Shown here: positions 1 to 9,004 of the stretch, in pieces
How the letters are laid out: each line of letters begins with the position of its first letter
How positions within the stretch are numbered: position 1 is the first letter of the stretch
Assembly (NCBI RefSeq): GCF_018881605.1
Contig: NZ_JACVPZ010000001.1
Location: 1,550,001 to 1,614,000 of the forward strand
Source of the DNA: Polynucleobacter sp. UB-Tiil-W10
GTDB taxonomy: Bacteria; Pseudomonadota; Gammaproteobacteria; Burkholderiales; Burkholderiaceae
DNA: 64,000 bases
Reading direction: 5' to 3'
Notes under the pieces: generated by a model
What the model saw: the letters and a program-made list of their open reading frames with translations, nothing else
Databases searched by the model: none
Told to the model about the DNA's origin: nothing
Translations under genes and position numbers: made by a program

Positions 1-988
1 AGATGAGAATATTCTGAAGGAACTAGGTCAACCTACTTTAAATATTCAAATCGATCGTGATAAGGCCGCACGCTATGGTGTGAATGTCAACGATATTCAG
101 ACGGTAGTCGCTAATTCGATTGGTGGCGCACCTGTTGCGAATTTCTTGGAAGATGAAAAAACATTTGGCATTGCGGTGCGCTTGAATGAAGCTAGCCGTA
201 ACGACATTCCAGACATTGCCAATTTATTAATTGACACTCCTGGTGGTCAAAAAGTGCCATTGGGTATGGTTGCCAATGTGCGCTTAACAGATGGTCCTTT
301 CTTTATTTACCGTGAGGCTGGAAAGCGCTACATAGCTGTGATCTTTAGCGTGCGTGGTCGAGATCTTGGAAGTGCGGTAGAGGATGCTAAATACTTAGTG
401 GAAAAGAATGTCGCATTGCCAACCAATTACACTATTGCATGGGATGGTCAGTTCAATCAAATGAAAGCCGCTCAACAAAAGTTGATGGTGATCATTCCTC
501 TTACATTGGTCGCTATCTTCTTGTTGTTGGTCACTGCTTTGGGTAATTTCCGTGATGCGGTAATTGTGTTAATTAACGTGCCGTTTGCTGCGATTGGCGG
601 AATCATCGCACTGCATTTGGGTGGTGAGACCCTCAGTATTTCAGCCTTATTCGGATTCCTTTCTTTATTCGGTATTGCGATTCAGGATGGTGTGATCTTG
701 ATTTCATACATTAATAAAACCGTGGCGGAAGAGCATGGCGCCATGAAAGACGCTATGGTGGATGGTGCCGCTTTGCGAGTTCGTCCTGTATTAATGACGG
801 CCATGCTTGCTGGCTTAGGTCTCTTGCCTGCCGCTTTATCGCATTCGATTGGTTCAGAGGCGCAGCGCCCTCTCGCTTTAGTGATTGTTGGTGGAATGGT
901 GACAACAACTATTTTGACGCTGTTAGTGTTACCTGTAATCTACGCGGCAATGAGAGCTCGCGGCAAACATAAACCTGGACTCGTTTAA
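1..988 (+). CDS. Heavy-metal efflux RND permease, CzcA/CusA family (3' part only)
   Basis: The window opens inside this gene: the frame is open from base 2, so the apparent start at 80 is internal and about 328 C-terminal residues are visible. Family members run about 1030-1050 residues. The visible part begins in the last periplasmic porter region ([11 protein letters not shown] and [11 protein letters not shown] are typical of the heavy-metal RND branch) and ends with a block of about five hydrophobic segments, including [18 protein letters not shown], the counterpart of the CzcA C-terminal membrane helices. The protein would export metal cations by proton antiport with a membrane-fusion protein and an outer membrane channel, presumably encoded upstream. 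Its stop is two bases from the surE start, so surE may be co-transcribed. The metal cannot be told from this fragment. Confidence 0.88.
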   Translation, partial: DENILKELGQPTLNIQIDRDKAARYGVNVNDIQTVVANSIGGAPVANFLEDEKTFGIAVRLNEASRNDIPDIANLLIDTPGGQKVPLGMVANVRLTDGPFFIYREAGKRYIAVIFSVRGRDLGSAVEDAKYLVEKNVALPTNYTIAWDGQFNQMKAAQQKLMVIIPLTLVAIFLLLVTALGNFRDAVIVLINVPFAAIGGIIALHLGGETLSISALFGFLSLFGIAIQDGVILISYINKTVAEEHGAMKDAMVDGAALRVRPVLMTAMLAGLGLLPAALSHSIGSEAQRPLALVIVGGMVTTTILTLLVLPVIYAAMRARGKHKPGLV

Positions 989-990
989 CC

Positions 991-1782
991 ATGTCAAAAC
1001 AACCTCATATCCTAGTCTCCAATGATGATGGCTATTTGGCGCCTGGCTTATTGGCTTTGGTTAATGCTGTACGTCCTCTGGGGCGCATTACTGTGATTGC
1101 TCCTGAGCAGAACCATAGCGGGGCCTCTAATTCTTTAACACTTTCTAGGCCGCTCTCGATTCATCGCGTGGCTGGTGGAGAGCGTGATGGCTTTTTCTTC
1201 ATTAATGGCACTCCCACAGATTGTGTACACGTTGCGATGACGGGTTTCTTGGATGAGAAGCCTGACCTAGTGATCTCTGGTATTAATCAAGGCGAGAACA
1301 TGGGCGAGGATACGCTTTACTCTGGCACTGTAGCGGCCGCAGTTGAGGGCGTTATGTTTGGTGTTCCTGGTATTGCTTTCTCACAAATTGATCGTGGTTG
1401 GAATCGGATTGAAGATGCGGCTAAAGCAGCCCATGATGTGGTTGCGCAAATGCTGGTTTCTTCTTTAAGCCAAAATCATGCTGACGGCGCAGCAACGCTA
1501 CTCAATGTCAATATTCCCAATCGTCCTTATGCTGATTTATATCGCTGGCGTGTAACGCGCCTCGGTAATCGTCATCATTCACAGCCAGTAGTAGTTCAAG
1601 ATAGTCCACGTGGTGAGAAGATTTATTGGATTGGGGCCGCTGGCGATGTCAAAGAAGGCTCCGAGGGAACTGACTTTCATGCAATTGCTGAAGGATGTAT
1701 TTCGATTACGCCAATGCAATTGGATTTAACGCACTATGCTCGTTTAGCGGCAATGCGCGCCAATGGTTGGGATCGCGGTTGA
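991..1782 (+). CDS. surE: 5'/3'-nucleotidase SurE
   Basis: Survival protein SurE dephosphorylates nucleoside 5'- and 3'-monophosphates in the cytoplasm using a divalent metal. The 263-residue product has the family signatures in order: the N-terminal metal site [14 protein letters not shown] (Asp-Asp), the Ser/Asn loop [23 protein letters not shown], and [10 protein letters not shown]. Length is normal (about 250). The ATG lies two bases after the preceding RND stop. The 3' end overlaps the pcm reading frame, the classical surE-pcm pairing of proteobacteria, with nlpD next as in the enterobacterial surE-pcm-nlpD order. Confidence 0.96.
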   Translation: MSKQPHILVSNDDGYLAPGLLALVNAVRPLGRITVIAPEQNHSGASNSLTLSRPLSIHRVAGGERDGFFFINGTPTDCVHVAMTGFLDEKPDLVISGINQGENMGEDTLYSGTVAAAVEGVMFGVPGIAFSQIDRGWNRIEDAAKAAHDVVAQMLVSSLSQNHADGAATLLNVNIPNRPYADLYRWRVTRLGNRHHSQPVVVQDSPRGEKIYWIGAAGDVKEGSEGTDFHAIAEGCISITPMQLDLTHYARLAAMRANGWDRG

Positions 1783-2435
1783 AGGCTCCCACCGAACGCT
1801 TTGCTGCCTATCGACAGGCCCTGGCTGCAAAAGTGCATGCTAGCGGCGTAAAGCACGGTAAAACTTTAGAAGCCATTGCCACTGTTCCAAGACATGCGTT
1901 TATGGATGCGGGTTTGCATGCGCAAGCCTATGAAGACACTGCTCTACCAATTGGACATGAGCAAACTATTTCTAAGCCCTCAGTAGTGGCGCGCATGATT
2001 GAGCTACTTCATAAGCCTAAGCATAAGCTGGGTAAGGTTTTGGAGATCGGCACTGGATGCGGGTACCAAGCTGCAGTTCTGAGTTTGTTGGCAGATGAGG
2101 TTTACTCTATAGAACGTATTCGTCCATTGCATGACATGGCCAGAGCAAAGTTGCGCCCATTTCGTATCAATAATCTGCGCCTAATCTATGGCGATGGTAT
2201 TTTGGGTTTGCCTCAAGCCGCACCATTTGATGGGATTATTCTGGCTGCAGCAGGCTTGGGAATCCCGGATGCCTTGCTCGATCAATTATCGATTGGCGGG
2301 CGCTTAGTTGCCCCAGTTGTCAAAAATGACAAAGAGCAGCAGCTTGTGATGGTGGAAAGAATGAGCTCCCAGCGCTATCAAAGAACTGTGCTGGACGGGG
2401 TCTTTTTTGTGCCCTTACAATCAGGGGTAGTATGA
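1779..2435 (+). CDS. pcm: Protein-L-isoaspartate O-methyltransferase
   Basis: Pcm methylates L-isoaspartyl residues in aged proteins with S-adenosylmethionine, starting their repair. Motifs seen are [20 protein letters not shown] and the SAM-binding motif [14 protein letters not shown]; the C-terminal half carries the rest of the Rossmann methyltransferase fold. I place the start at the TTG of 1779, which overlaps the surE stop (TTGA) and gives 218 residues, close to family length. The frame stays open back to 1695, but that would add 28 residues unlike the family inside surE. A TTG at 1767 is another option. Function is secure, start is not. Confidence 0.9.
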   Translation: MKAPTERFAAYRQALAAKVHASGVKHGKTLEAIATVPRHAFMDAGLHAQAYEDTALPIGHEQTISKPSVVARMIELLHKPKHKLGKVLEIGTGCGYQAAVLSLLADEVYSIERIRPLHDMARAKLRPFRINNLRLIYGDGILGLPQAAPFDGIILAAAGLGIPDALLDQLSIGGRLVAPVVKNDKEQQLVMVERMSSQRYQRTVLDGVFFVPLQSGVV

Positions 2436-2472
2436 GATTTATGATGAATACTCCAATTCAGAACCCAATTTA

Positions 2473-3231
2473 ATGCCACACCTATTCAAGACTTTCCTAA
2501 TTGCACTGATATCCACATCGCTGGTGTTGCTAGCGGGGTGTTCCGTACCTCGCACCAAGCCTGCCAGTGTTACCGATCGAACTGCAGGCTCAAGCGAGCC
2601 TACGCCTCCTGGGTACTATCGTGTGAAAAAGGGGGACACCTTGGCGCGTATTGCCTTGGATAACGGACAAGCACCACGCGATGTAGTGCAGTGGAATAAG
2701 GCAGCCAACCCGAGCTTTAACCCAAATGTAATTGAGGTAGATGACTTAATTTTAATTAAAGCGCCGGGCGGATCTAAGCCAGCACGCGTGGTTGAGAAAA
2801 AATCATCTGCTGATAAATCGGATACCCCAATATCTTCTCCAGAACCTGCAAAAACAGAAGTGGTTGCTGAGCCCGGAATTCGTTTATCTTGGCCCGCTAA
2901 AGGCAAGGTCACTGGTGAGTTCAGTGAAACCAATAAAGGTATTGATATCGCAGGGAAGGTTGGCGAGCCAGTACTAGCGGCATCCGATGGCAAAGTAGTT
3001 TATGCCGGCAATAGTTTGCGTGGTTATGGCAATTTAGTGATTGTCAAACATGACAATACCTATCTCACCGCATATGCTCACAACAGTAAGCTCTTGGTTA
3101 AAGAGGGTGACTCTGTGCGCAAGGGTCAAAGGATTGCAGAGATGGGCGATACAGATGCCACATCGCCTAAATTACATTTTGAGTTACGCGTCAATGGTAA
3201 ACCAGTCAATCCAACGCCGTATTTGCAGTGA
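2473..3231 (+). CDS. nlpD: Murein hydrolase activator NlpD (LysM + degenerate M23 lipoprotein)
   Basis: An envelope lipoprotein that by family knowledge activates a cell-division amidase. A signal peptide ends in the lipobox LLAGC (Cys23). A LysM peptidoglycan-binding domain follows at about residues 47-93 (GYYRVKKGDTLARIA, NVIEVDDLILIKAP), then a low-complexity linker and an M23/LytM domain at about 145-250 (GKVVYAGNSLRGYGN, YLTAYAHNSKL, LHFELRVNG). The first metal-ligand His of active M23 enzymes is missing (KGIDIA instead of the HxGxD type), as in NlpD/EnvC activators, so it is probably not itself a hydrolase. In E. coli nlpD is followed by rpoS; here it is followed by an exonuclease gene. 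Confidence 0.9.
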   Translation: MPHLFKTFLIALISTSLVLLAGCSVPRTKPASVTDRTAGSSEPTPPGYYRVKKGDTLARIALDNGQAPRDVVQWNKAANPSFNPNVIEVDDLILIKAPGGSKPARVVEKKSSADKSDTPISSPEPAKTEVVAEPGIRLSWPAKGKVTGEFSETNKGIDIAGKVGEPVLAASDGKVVYAGNSLRGYGNLVIVKHDNTYLTAYAHNSKLLVKEGDSVRKGQRIAEMGDTDATSPKLHFELRVNGKPVNPTPYLQ

Positions 3232-3248
3232 TGTTGCAGTAAGTACGC

Positions 3249-4070
3249 ATGGCCACCGTTCTTGTATTTGATATTGAAACCATCCCAGATGTAAACGGAC
3301 TGCGTCGTCTGGAAGACTATCCTGATGCGATGAGTGATTCTGAAGTGGCCGCTAAAGCCATGGCAGATCGAGCCGCTAAAACGGGCAGTGAGTTTCTACC
3401 CTTATTTCTACAAAAGATCGTTGCTATATCTTGCGTGATTCGCAGAACGACTAAAGAGGGTCTGCCTCAAATTAAAGTCGGTACTCTAGGCACTCCGCAA
3501 GATGACGAAAAAGTATTAGTACAAGCCTTCTTTGATCTGATTGAAAAGTACACTCCTCAATTAGTTTCTTGGAATGGCAGTGGCTTTGATTTGCCAGTTT
3601 TGCACTATCGCGCCTTAGCAAATCATGTGCAAGCCCCGCGTTATTGGGAGATGGGCGAGAGTCAAGACTCTGATAGCCGTGAGTTTAAGTGGAACAACTA
3701 CATCAGTCGCTATCACATGCGCCATCTCGATATGATGGACTTGCTAGCTAAATTTAATGGACGTGCTAATGCCCCCTTAGATGGTTTGGCTAAGCTCTGT
3801 GGCTTCCCAGGTAAGATGGGCATGGATGGCAGTCAGGTATGGCCTGCGTATCAAGATGGCAAGATTAACGACATTCGTCGCTACTGCGAGACCGATGTAG
3901 TCAATACGTATTTGATGTACTGCCGCTTTCAATTGCTTCGTGGCGGCTTCTCTCTTGAGGAATACCAAGAGGAAATTGATTTTGTAAAAGCTTATCTCGA
4001 AAAAGAATCCAAAGAGCCGAATGGCGGTCAGTGGCAAGAATATCTTCAGGGTTTTTCAGCAGATGCGTAG
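3249..4070 (+). CDS. Predicted 3'-5' exonuclease related to the PolB exonuclease domain
   Basis: A 273-residue DEDD-type exonuclease matching the stand-alone PolB-like exonuclease family (Pfam DNA_pol_B_exo2). Three exonuclease motifs are visible: Exo I VLVFDIETIPD near the N terminus, Exo II SWNGSGFDLPVLHYRAL, and Exo III RRYCETDVVNTYL with the Tyr-x3-Asp spacing. It should be a cytoplasmic metal-dependent nuclease; its physiological substrate is not established. The ATG at 3249 lies 17 bases after nlpD. The 3' end overlaps the next gene's probable start (4063), which suggests translational coupling with rlmD. Confidence 0.87.
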   Translation: MATVLVFDIETIPDVNGLRRLEDYPDAMSDSEVAAKAMADRAAKTGSEFLPLFLQKIVAISCVIRRTTKEGLPQIKVGTLGTPQDDEKVLVQAFFDLIEKYTPQLVSWNGSGFDLPVLHYRALANHVQAPRYWEMGESQDSDSREFKWNNYISRYHMRHLDMMDLLAKFNGRANAPLDGLAKLCGFPGKMGMDGSQVWPAYQDGKINDIRRYCETDVVNTYLMYCRFQLLRGGFSLEEYQEEIDFVKAYLEKESKEPNGGQWQEYLQGFSADA

Positions 4071-5511
4071 AGGGGATAAGCCAGTCAATATTGAAGTGGC
4101 TGAGCCAATCAAAGTTGAAGCCCTAGATCTAGACGCTCAAGGGATAGCCCGTTTAGTTCCTAACAAAGAAGAGGCTTCCCAAGGCCAAAGCGGTAAGGTG
4201 ATCTTTATTAAAGGTGCGCTGCCAACAGAGTTAGTGACCTACACTATCACCAGTGATAAAGCCCGTTTTAGCAAAGCTAAAGTTCGCAATATTCTCAAGC
4301 CCGCAGTATTTAGGGCGGAACCCAAGTGCAAAGCCTTTGGGGTATGTGGTGGTTGCACAATGCAGCACTTAGATATTCGTGCTCAAGTAGCCATGAAACA
4401 GCGCGTCCTTGAAGATGACTTGCAACATATCGCCAAAGTAAAGCCAGAAGAAATTTTGCGACCGATGGGTGGCCCCACCTGGGAGTATCGTCACCGCGCG
4501 CGTTTAAGCGCCGTGAATCGCTCGATTAAAAAGGGTACGGTATTAATTGGTTTTCATGAGGGCAAGAGTGGCTACGTTGCGGATATGTTGGCATGCGAGA
4601 TTTTGCCCAAGCATGTATCCGATCTTTTGCCCAAGATGCGTACCTTGGTTATGGGTTTATCTATCGTGGATCGTATGCCTCAGATTGAAATTGCAGTGGG
4701 TGAGCCTGAAGATGCGCAATCGGATGATCCTACAAAATCAAGGCCAGTAACGGCTTTAGTGTTTCGAAATCTTAAGCCTTTAACTCCAGAAGATGAGCGG
4801 TTGCTGCGGGCTTTTGCAGATCAACATCAGGTTTGGGTATGGTTGCAGCCCAAAGGCATTGAGACCGTAGCTCCTTTTTATCCAGAGACCGGCAAGCTTT
4901 GCTATCGCCTTCCTGAATTTGAAATTGAGATGCCATTTAAGCCTGCTGATTTCACCCAAGTCAATCACATGATGAATCGCGCATTAGTGAGTAGGGCGAT
5001 TCGTTTGTTGGATGTGAAATCAACTGATCGTGTCCTGGATTTATTTTGCGGAATTGGTAATTTCACGCTCCCACTTGCTAGAAAAGCAGAGCAAGTTTTA
5101 GGGATTGAAGGTTTAGAGAGTTTGACGACTCGAGCGAAAGCGAATGCAGAACATAACGGACTGGTGGATAAAGCCAGCTTCATGCAAAGTGATTTGTTTC
5201 TAGTAACAACAGAAACAATTGCATCGTGGGCTAAGGCGGAGCGCTGGTTAATGGATCCTCCGCGTGAAGGTGCGATGGAGATTTGTAAGGCATTAGCAGA
5301 GCTACATTTGCAGCAAAGTGATCTACTACCGCAGCGCATTGTTTATGTTTCCTGTAATCCCAAAACCTTAGCTAGAGATGTGGAGATCCTATGCCATCAG
5401 GCGGGATACACCTTAAGCAGTGCAGGGATCATTAATATGTTTCCCCACACCTCTCATGTTGAATCTATGGCGGTATTTGATCGTCAACAGACCCATAAGC
5501 CCTTGATTTAG
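4063..5511 (+). CDS. rlmD: 23S rRNA (uracil-1939-C5)-methyltransferase RlmD
   Basis: RlmD methylates U1939 of 23S rRNA with SAM. Visible features are an N-terminal TRAM-like beta region, the iron-sulfur cluster cysteines in KCKAFGVCGGCTMQH plus a fourth Cys in MLACEIL, the SAM site VLDLFCGIGNFTLPLA, and the catalytic Cys in YVSCNPKTLARD near the C terminus. I choose the ATG at 4063 (482 residues), which overlaps the upstream stop by eight bases and begins MRRGDKP. An in-frame ATG at 4021 would add 14 residues inside the exonuclease gene. It ends the rightward run that begins before the window; the next 145 bases hold no gene. Confidence 0.93.
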   Translation: MRRGDKPVNIEVAEPIKVEALDLDAQGIARLVPNKEEASQGQSGKVIFIKGALPTELVTYTITSDKARFSKAKVRNILKPAVFRAEPKCKAFGVCGGCTMQHLDIRAQVAMKQRVLEDDLQHIAKVKPEEILRPMGGPTWEYRHRARLSAVNRSIKKGTVLIGFHEGKSGYVADMLACEILPKHVSDLLPKMRTLVMGLSIVDRMPQIEIAVGEPEDAQSDDPTKSRPVTALVFRNLKPLTPEDERLLRAFADQHQVWVWLQPKGIETVAPFYPETGKLCYRLPEFEIEMPFKPADFTQVNHMMNRALVSRAIRLLDVKSTDRVLDLFCGIGNFTLPLARKAEQVLGIEGLESLTTRAKANAEHNGLVDKASFMQSDLFLVTTETIASWAKAERWLMDPPREGAMEICKALAELHLQQSDLLPQRIVYVSCNPKTLARDVEILCHQAGYTLSSAGIINMFPHTSHVESMAVFDRQQTHKPLI

Positions 5512-5656
5512 AGGCATCCCCTTAATTATTGCCCTCAATTAGTGCATTTGGCAAATTCGCGGTGCAATTGGTCTAAGTGCAGGTCTTATAGAAGAGTAGA
5601 TTGAAGTTGTGCAGTGATGTATGGCTGCCAAACCTTTTTACCTTCGGGAGCGCATC

Positions 5657-5737
5657 ATGAAAGCCTCAGATAGTTTTGCCATCTTATTAATTTTGATGGC
5701 ACTGTCTTACGCTGTAAGCATGCTTGTAGCAAATTAA
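5657..5737 (+). CDS. Possible 26-residue single-pass membrane peptide
   Basis: A short open frame with a good ribosome site: GGGAG at 5646-5650 lies six bases before the ATG. The product starts MKASDSFAIL and continues as an almost unbroken hydrophobic segment (LLILMALSYAVSMLVAN), enough for one membrane span. It is the only candidate gene in the 323-base gap between rlmD and the next gene; the rest of that gap shows nothing else I can name. No function can be assigned. The ribosome site and membrane-peptide composition argue for a real gene, but a chance frame of this size is possible. Confidence 0.4.
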   Translation: MKASDSFAILLILMALSYAVSMLVAN

Positions 5738-5834
5738 CTTGGGATAAGCATCAATCTCTACTGAGATTCGCCAGTATTCATATCTCTATGTGATAAAACT
5801 AACTACTTATATTTAGTTCACATAAAGGTATTTT

Positions 5835-6251
5835 ATGAAATCCATCTTCGGCCTAGCACTAGGCCTAAGCATCAGTTTTGTCGTCAATGCGCAAACCATC
5901 CCGACTCTAGCAAAAGTCTATAGTGGTAATACTGTTGAAACCTCAATCAACGCATCACAAAAGAATCCCAAAAGACAGACGCAAACTTTTGTTGGCACTT
6001 TAACGATATTGAAACAAGACGGTCAAAGTGTTGAGTTCATGTATCAAAATCCTACTTATAAAGCTTATGAAATCGGGACGATTTCTGCCGATGGGAAGAA
6101 ATTGCAAATTGCCTATAAGGGTGGCTCTGGCGTATACGACATTAGTCAAAATAAATTAGTGGGCTGCGGCTCCGGACGGGCTAGTGAAGGTCCATTTAGC
6201 CAATGGATTAATACCTACTTCGCATGGTGTGATGATTTAACCGCAAACTAA
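5835..6251 (+). CDS. Secreted protein of unknown function
   Basis: I do not recognise this 138-residue protein. It has a clear Sec signal peptide (MKSIFGLALGLSISFVVNAQ, likely cut after NAQ) and a mature domain of about 118 residues, mostly short polar beta-strand-like stretches (FVGTLTILKQDGQSVEFMY, GTISADGKKLQIAYKGG). Two Cys near the C terminus (GCGSG and AWCDD) could form a disulfide in the periplasm. An AAAGG ribosome site lies just upstream of the ATG. It stands alone, bounded downstream by a terminator hairpin, so it is probably monocistronic. Confidence 0.7.
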   Translation: MKSIFGLALGLSISFVVNAQTIPTLAKVYSGNTVETSINASQKNPKRQTQTFVGTLTILKQDGQSVEFMYQNPTYKAYEIGTISADGKKLQIAYKGGSGVYDISQNKLVGCGSGRASEGPFSQWINTYFAWCDDLTAN

Positions 6252-6276
6252 TACCTTGGGGAAGATCCATAAGAAT

Positions 6277-6300
6277 AAAGGCGCCTTGAGCGCCTTTATT
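6277..6300. terminator. Bidirectional intrinsic terminator
   Basis: AAAGGCGC (6277-6284) pairs with GCGCCTTT (6290-6297) across a five-base loop. It lies between the stop of the secreted unknown (6251) and the stop of the leftward BI-1 gene (6322), so it can end both convergent transcripts. The T tract is short on either side. Confidence 0.7.
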
Positions 6301-6321
6301 CATGGGAGTAAAACGAGATTT

Positions 6322-7023
6322 TTAATCCCTATTGCCGCCAACAATACCCAAGAGGGCGAGTAAGTTGGTAAAGACGTTATAGACGTCTAAGTAAATCGCT
6401 AATGTAGCCATGATGTAGTTGGTCTCGCCGCCATTAATAACGCGTTGTACATCAACCAAAATAAAGGCTGAGAAGATGGCAATTGCAAGAACCATCACAG
6501 TCAACATCAAGGCAGGTAACTGTAACCAGATGTTTGCTACAGAAGCAACAATCAAGAGCAGTACACCGACCATCAACCATTTGCCCATGCCAGCAAAATC
6601 ACTTTTGCTTACAGTAGCAATCGTTGCCATGGTGGCAAATATGGCAGCGGTGCCGCCAAAGGACAGCATGATGAGAGTGGCGCCGTTGCTGTAGCTATTC
6701 AATGTGTAGCCAACTAGGCGAGACATCATGATGCCCATGAAGAAGGTAAAGCCCAAGAGCAGGAGTACACCTACGCCGGTATCTTTATTCTTCTCAATTG
6801 CCCAGAAGAAGCCAAAGGCAACAGCCATAAACACCATAAAGCCAATAAATGGGCTGCCAGAGAATAGGTTAAGACCCATCGCAACTCCGAGCCAGGCACC
6901 AATAACGGTTGGAACCATGGACAGGGCTAAGAGGGCATAAGTGTTGCGCAGTACGCGGTTGCGTACCTGGCCGGTGCTAATTGAGCCGGTTTGGCCAAAG
7001 CCGTAAGAGTTCAGATCACTCAT
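6322..7023 (-). CDS. Bax inhibitor-1/YccA family inner membrane protein
   Basis: A 233-residue multi-span protein of the BI-1 (UPF0005, YccA/YbhL) family. About seven hydrophobic segments are seen, with family-like stretches such as NTYALLALSMVPTVIGAW near the N terminus and AIYLDVYNVFTNLLALLG at the C terminus. The conserved Asp region in YLDVYN corresponds to the family's pH-sensing/ion-leak site. Bacterial homologues are linked to FtsH-HflKC quality control (YccA) or calcium leak (BsYetJ); which applies here is not known. I use the ATG at 7023 because GGAG lies just before it; the frame extends to 7107 but that stretch is not family-like. Confidence 0.88.
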   Translation of the reverse strand: MSDLNSYGFGQTGSISTGQVRNRVLRNTYALLALSMVPTVIGAWLGVAMGLNLFSGSPFIGFMVFMAVAFGFFWAIEKNKDTGVGVLLLLGFTFFMGIMMSRLVGYTLNSYSNGATLIMLSFGGTAAIFATMATIATVSKSDFAGMGKWLMVGVLLLIVASVANIWLQLPALMLTVMVLAIAIFSAFILVDVQRVINGGETNYIMATLAIYLDVYNVFTNLLALLGIVGGNRD

Positions 7024-7080
7024 ATTGACTCCTTCTTTTTCATTGTTATTACAAGAGCCCATGGAGGGCTGTTGACAGTA

Positions 7081-7107
7081 AGTATAGACAAAACGCCCCA
7101 ATTTCAA
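7081..7107 (-). promoter_or_regulatory. Possible promoter of the BI-1 gene
   Basis: Read leftward, TTGAAA (7102-7107) and TATACT (7081-7086) resemble sigma-70 -35 and -10 boxes with a 15-base spacer, slightly short. It would give a leader of about 50 bases before the ATG at 7023. By-eye call only. Confidence 0.35.
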
Positions 7108-7140
7108 GCCCCCAAATGAAAGACCTACAAATTAAAGGCT

Positions 7141-7179
7141 TATGCCCTGTAAATTCAAGGGCTTAGCCCTACAGGCATA
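7141..7179. repeat. Inverted repeat between the divergent BI-1 and ndk genes
   Basis: TATGCCCTGTA (7141-7151) is nearly complementary to TACAGGCATA (7170-7179), and the inner part contains GGGC-TTA-GCCC. The whole could form one long hairpin or act as a two-fold symmetric operator. It sits just upstream of the TATAAT box of ndk and about 35 bases beyond the putative BI-1 promoter, so it could serve either gene. No T tract follows, so it is unlikely to be a terminator. Confidence 0.5.
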
Positions 7180-7202
7180 GGGGTAAATACGGTCAAGCAA
7201 TG

Positions 7203-7208
7203 TATAAT
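7203..7208 (+). promoter_or_regulatory. Putative -10 box for ndk
   Basis: A perfect TATAAT lies 75 bases before the ndk ATG. The -35 region (about 7180-7185, GGGGTA) is poor, so a promoter here may rely on upstream sequence such as the adjacent inverted repeat. Confidence 0.4.
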
Positions 7209-7283
7209 TCGGGGGTCGCTGGAGTGGGGTGGTTTATTAACCTTACCTAGCAAATACCTTTGAAATCACTATTGGAGTCTTGA

Positions 7284-7709
7284 ATGGCAATTGAACGCAC
7301 CCTTTCTATTATCAAACCTGATGCTGTCGCTAAAAACGTCATCGGCAAAATCTATGACCGTTTTGAATCTGCTGGTTTGAAGATTGTTGCTTCCAGAATG
7401 GCGCATCTCTCACAAGTTGAGGCTGAGCAGTTCTACGGCGTTCATAAAGATCGTCCTTTCTTCAAGGACTTAGTAAGCTTCATGATTTCTGGTCCTGTAA
7501 TGATTCAAGTATTGCAAGGCGAAGGCGCTATTGCTAAGAATCGTGACTTGATGGGCGCTACTGATCCTAAGAAGGCAGACAAAGGCACAATCCGTGCTGA
7601 CTTTGCTGACAGCATCGATGCAAACGCAGTACACGGTTCTGACGCTCCTGAAACAGCTGCTGTGGAAGTTGCTTTCTTCTTCCCTGGCATGAATGTTTTC
7701 AATCGTTAA
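7284..7709 (+). CDS. ndk: Nucleoside diphosphate kinase
   Basis: Ndk transfers the gamma-phosphate of ATP to nucleoside diphosphates through a phospho-histidine and balances cytoplasmic NTP and dNTP pools. The 141-residue protein is full length and starts [18 protein letters not shown] as typical. The catalytic His lies in [12 protein letters not shown]; the Kpn-loop region and [14 protein letters not shown] are present. A TTGGAGTC ribosome site precedes the ATG. It heads the long rightward block; rlmN follows after 46 bases, as is common in Burkholderiales. Confidence 0.97.
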   Translation: MAIERTLSIIKPDAVAKNVIGKIYDRFESAGLKIVASRMAHLSQVEAEQFYGVHKDRPFFKDLVSFMISGPVMIQVLQGEGAIAKNRDLMGATDPKKADKGTIRADFADSIDANAVHGSDAPETAAVEVAFFFPGMNVFNR

Positions 7710-7755
7710 TTGACGATTGCTGACGAATAAGCTATTTAATTTATAAGTAGGCGCA

Positions 7756-8976
7756 TTGACCTCCCCGCGCGTAAATCTCTTAGATTTTGACGCTGACCAA
7801 ATGGCGGCGTATGTCGCGGGGTTGAATGAAAAGCCCTTTAGGGCGAAGCAACTCATGCAGTGGATACACCAACGCGGTGTAGCAAACATTAATGACATGA
7901 GTGATTTAGCAAAAAGCTTTAGAGCGACTTTGCTAGACAAAGCAGAAGTACTTTCTCTCCCCGTTATCAAAGATGAGCATGCCGCAGATGGCACCCGCAA
8001 GTGGTTGCTAGATGTGGGCGCTGGTAATGCGGTTGAGTCCGTTTTTATTCCTGAGGACGATAGAGGTACTTTGTGTATCTCTTCTCAGGCAGGCTGCGCG
8101 GTCAATTGCCGCTTTTGCTCAACAGGTCATCAGGGCTTCTCACGCAATCTGACTTCCGGTGAAATCATCGGGCAACTTTGGTTTGCTGAGCATCTTTTGC
8201 GTAACGATCCTGAAGCTGTTCGCAGAATAGAAAAGTTTCCAACGCCAGGCTGGGAACATACTGGTCGCGTGATTTCTAATGTGGTGATGATGGGTATGGG
8301 CGAGCCTTTACTCAATTACGACAATGTGGTTTCTGCATTGCGCTTAATGCTCGACGATAGGGCGTATGGTTTATCCCGTCGTCGTGTCACGGTTTCTACA
8401 TCGGGAGTGGTGCCGATGATTGATCGCCTTGCACAAGATTGCCCAGTAGCGCTAGCTGTATCCTTGCATGCGCCAAATGATGCCTTGCGTGATCAATTGG
8501 TCCCGCTCAATCAGAAATATCCGTTACGAGAATTGCTTGACGCCTGCGAGCGTTACTTGCCATTTGCACCAAGAGATTTTTTGACCTTTGAATATTGCAT
8601 GCTTGATGGAGTTAATGATTCTGATATTCAGGCTAAAGAGCTAGTGCGTTTACTGAGAAACATTAAGTGCAAGATCAATCTCATTCCATTTAACCCATTT
8701 CCAGAATCTGGCCTTAAGCGCTCATCAGCCCAGCGCGTAAATGCGTTTGCTGGCATCTTGTTGGATGCAGGCATGGTAGCGACAGTGCGCAAGACGCGTG
8801 GCGATGATATTGCTGCGGCTTGTGGTCAATTGGCAGGAGATGTGGTCGATCGCACGCGAGTTCGTGAACGTGCCGTTCATCATGCTGAGATCGAACTCAC
8901 AGAGCTTGAGTCTGATGAGGGATCCGATTTGGGACCCAACGAGCACCCCATTGAGTGGCTCAAAAAATTAAAGTAA
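7756..8976 (+). CDS. rlmN: Dual-specificity 23S rRNA/tRNA adenine-C2 methyltransferase RlmN
   Basis: A radical-SAM enzyme that methylates C2 of A2503 in 23S rRNA and A37 of some tRNAs. The Cx3Cx2C cluster motif is in [24 protein letters not shown] and [13 protein letters not shown] are family blocks, and the C-terminal catalytic Cys is in AAACGQLAG. The 406-residue length is normal with a slightly long acidic tail. The start is TTG at 7756, preceded only by a weak AGGCG, so initiation may be inefficient. No pilF or rodZ gene separates it from ispG here, unlike the order in several relatives. Confidence 0.96.
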   Translation: MTSPRVNLLDFDADQMAAYVAGLNEKPFRAKQLMQWIHQRGVANINDMSDLAKSFRATLLDKAEVLSLPVIKDEHAADGTRKWLLDVGAGNAVESVFIPEDDRGTLCISSQAGCAVNCRFCSTGHQGFSRNLTSGEIIGQLWFAEHLLRNDPEAVRRIEKFPTPGWEHTGRVISNVVMMGMGEPLLNYDNVVSALRLMLDDRAYGLSRRRVTVSTSGVVPMIDRLAQDCPVALAVSLHAPNDALRDQLVPLNQKYPLRELLDACERYLPFAPRDFLTFEYCMLDGVNDSDIQAKELVRLLRNIKCKINLIPFNPFPESGLKRSSAQRVNAFAGILLDAGMVATVRKTRGDDIAAACGQLAGDVVDRTRVRERAVHHAEIELTELESDEGSDLGPNEHPIEWLKKLK

Positions 8977-9004
8977 AAGATGAGAACTCAACTAATAGAT
9001 CCTC

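Noticed and set aside
1695..1778. Upstream extension of pcm into surE
   Set aside because: The 28 extra residues do not resemble the family, and a TTG at the surE stop gives the expected length.
4021..4062. Upstream ATG for rlmD
   Set aside because: It would lie inside the exonuclease gene; the ATG at 4063 at the stop overlap is more natural.
6419..6940. Open frames on the + strand opposite the BI-1 gene
   Set aside because: They mirror codons of a well-supported gene on the other strand and encode no recognisable domain.
7470..8000. A 176-codon leftward frame across the ndk/rlmN junction
   Set aside because: It is antisense to two clear genes and has low-complexity, non-protein-like composition.
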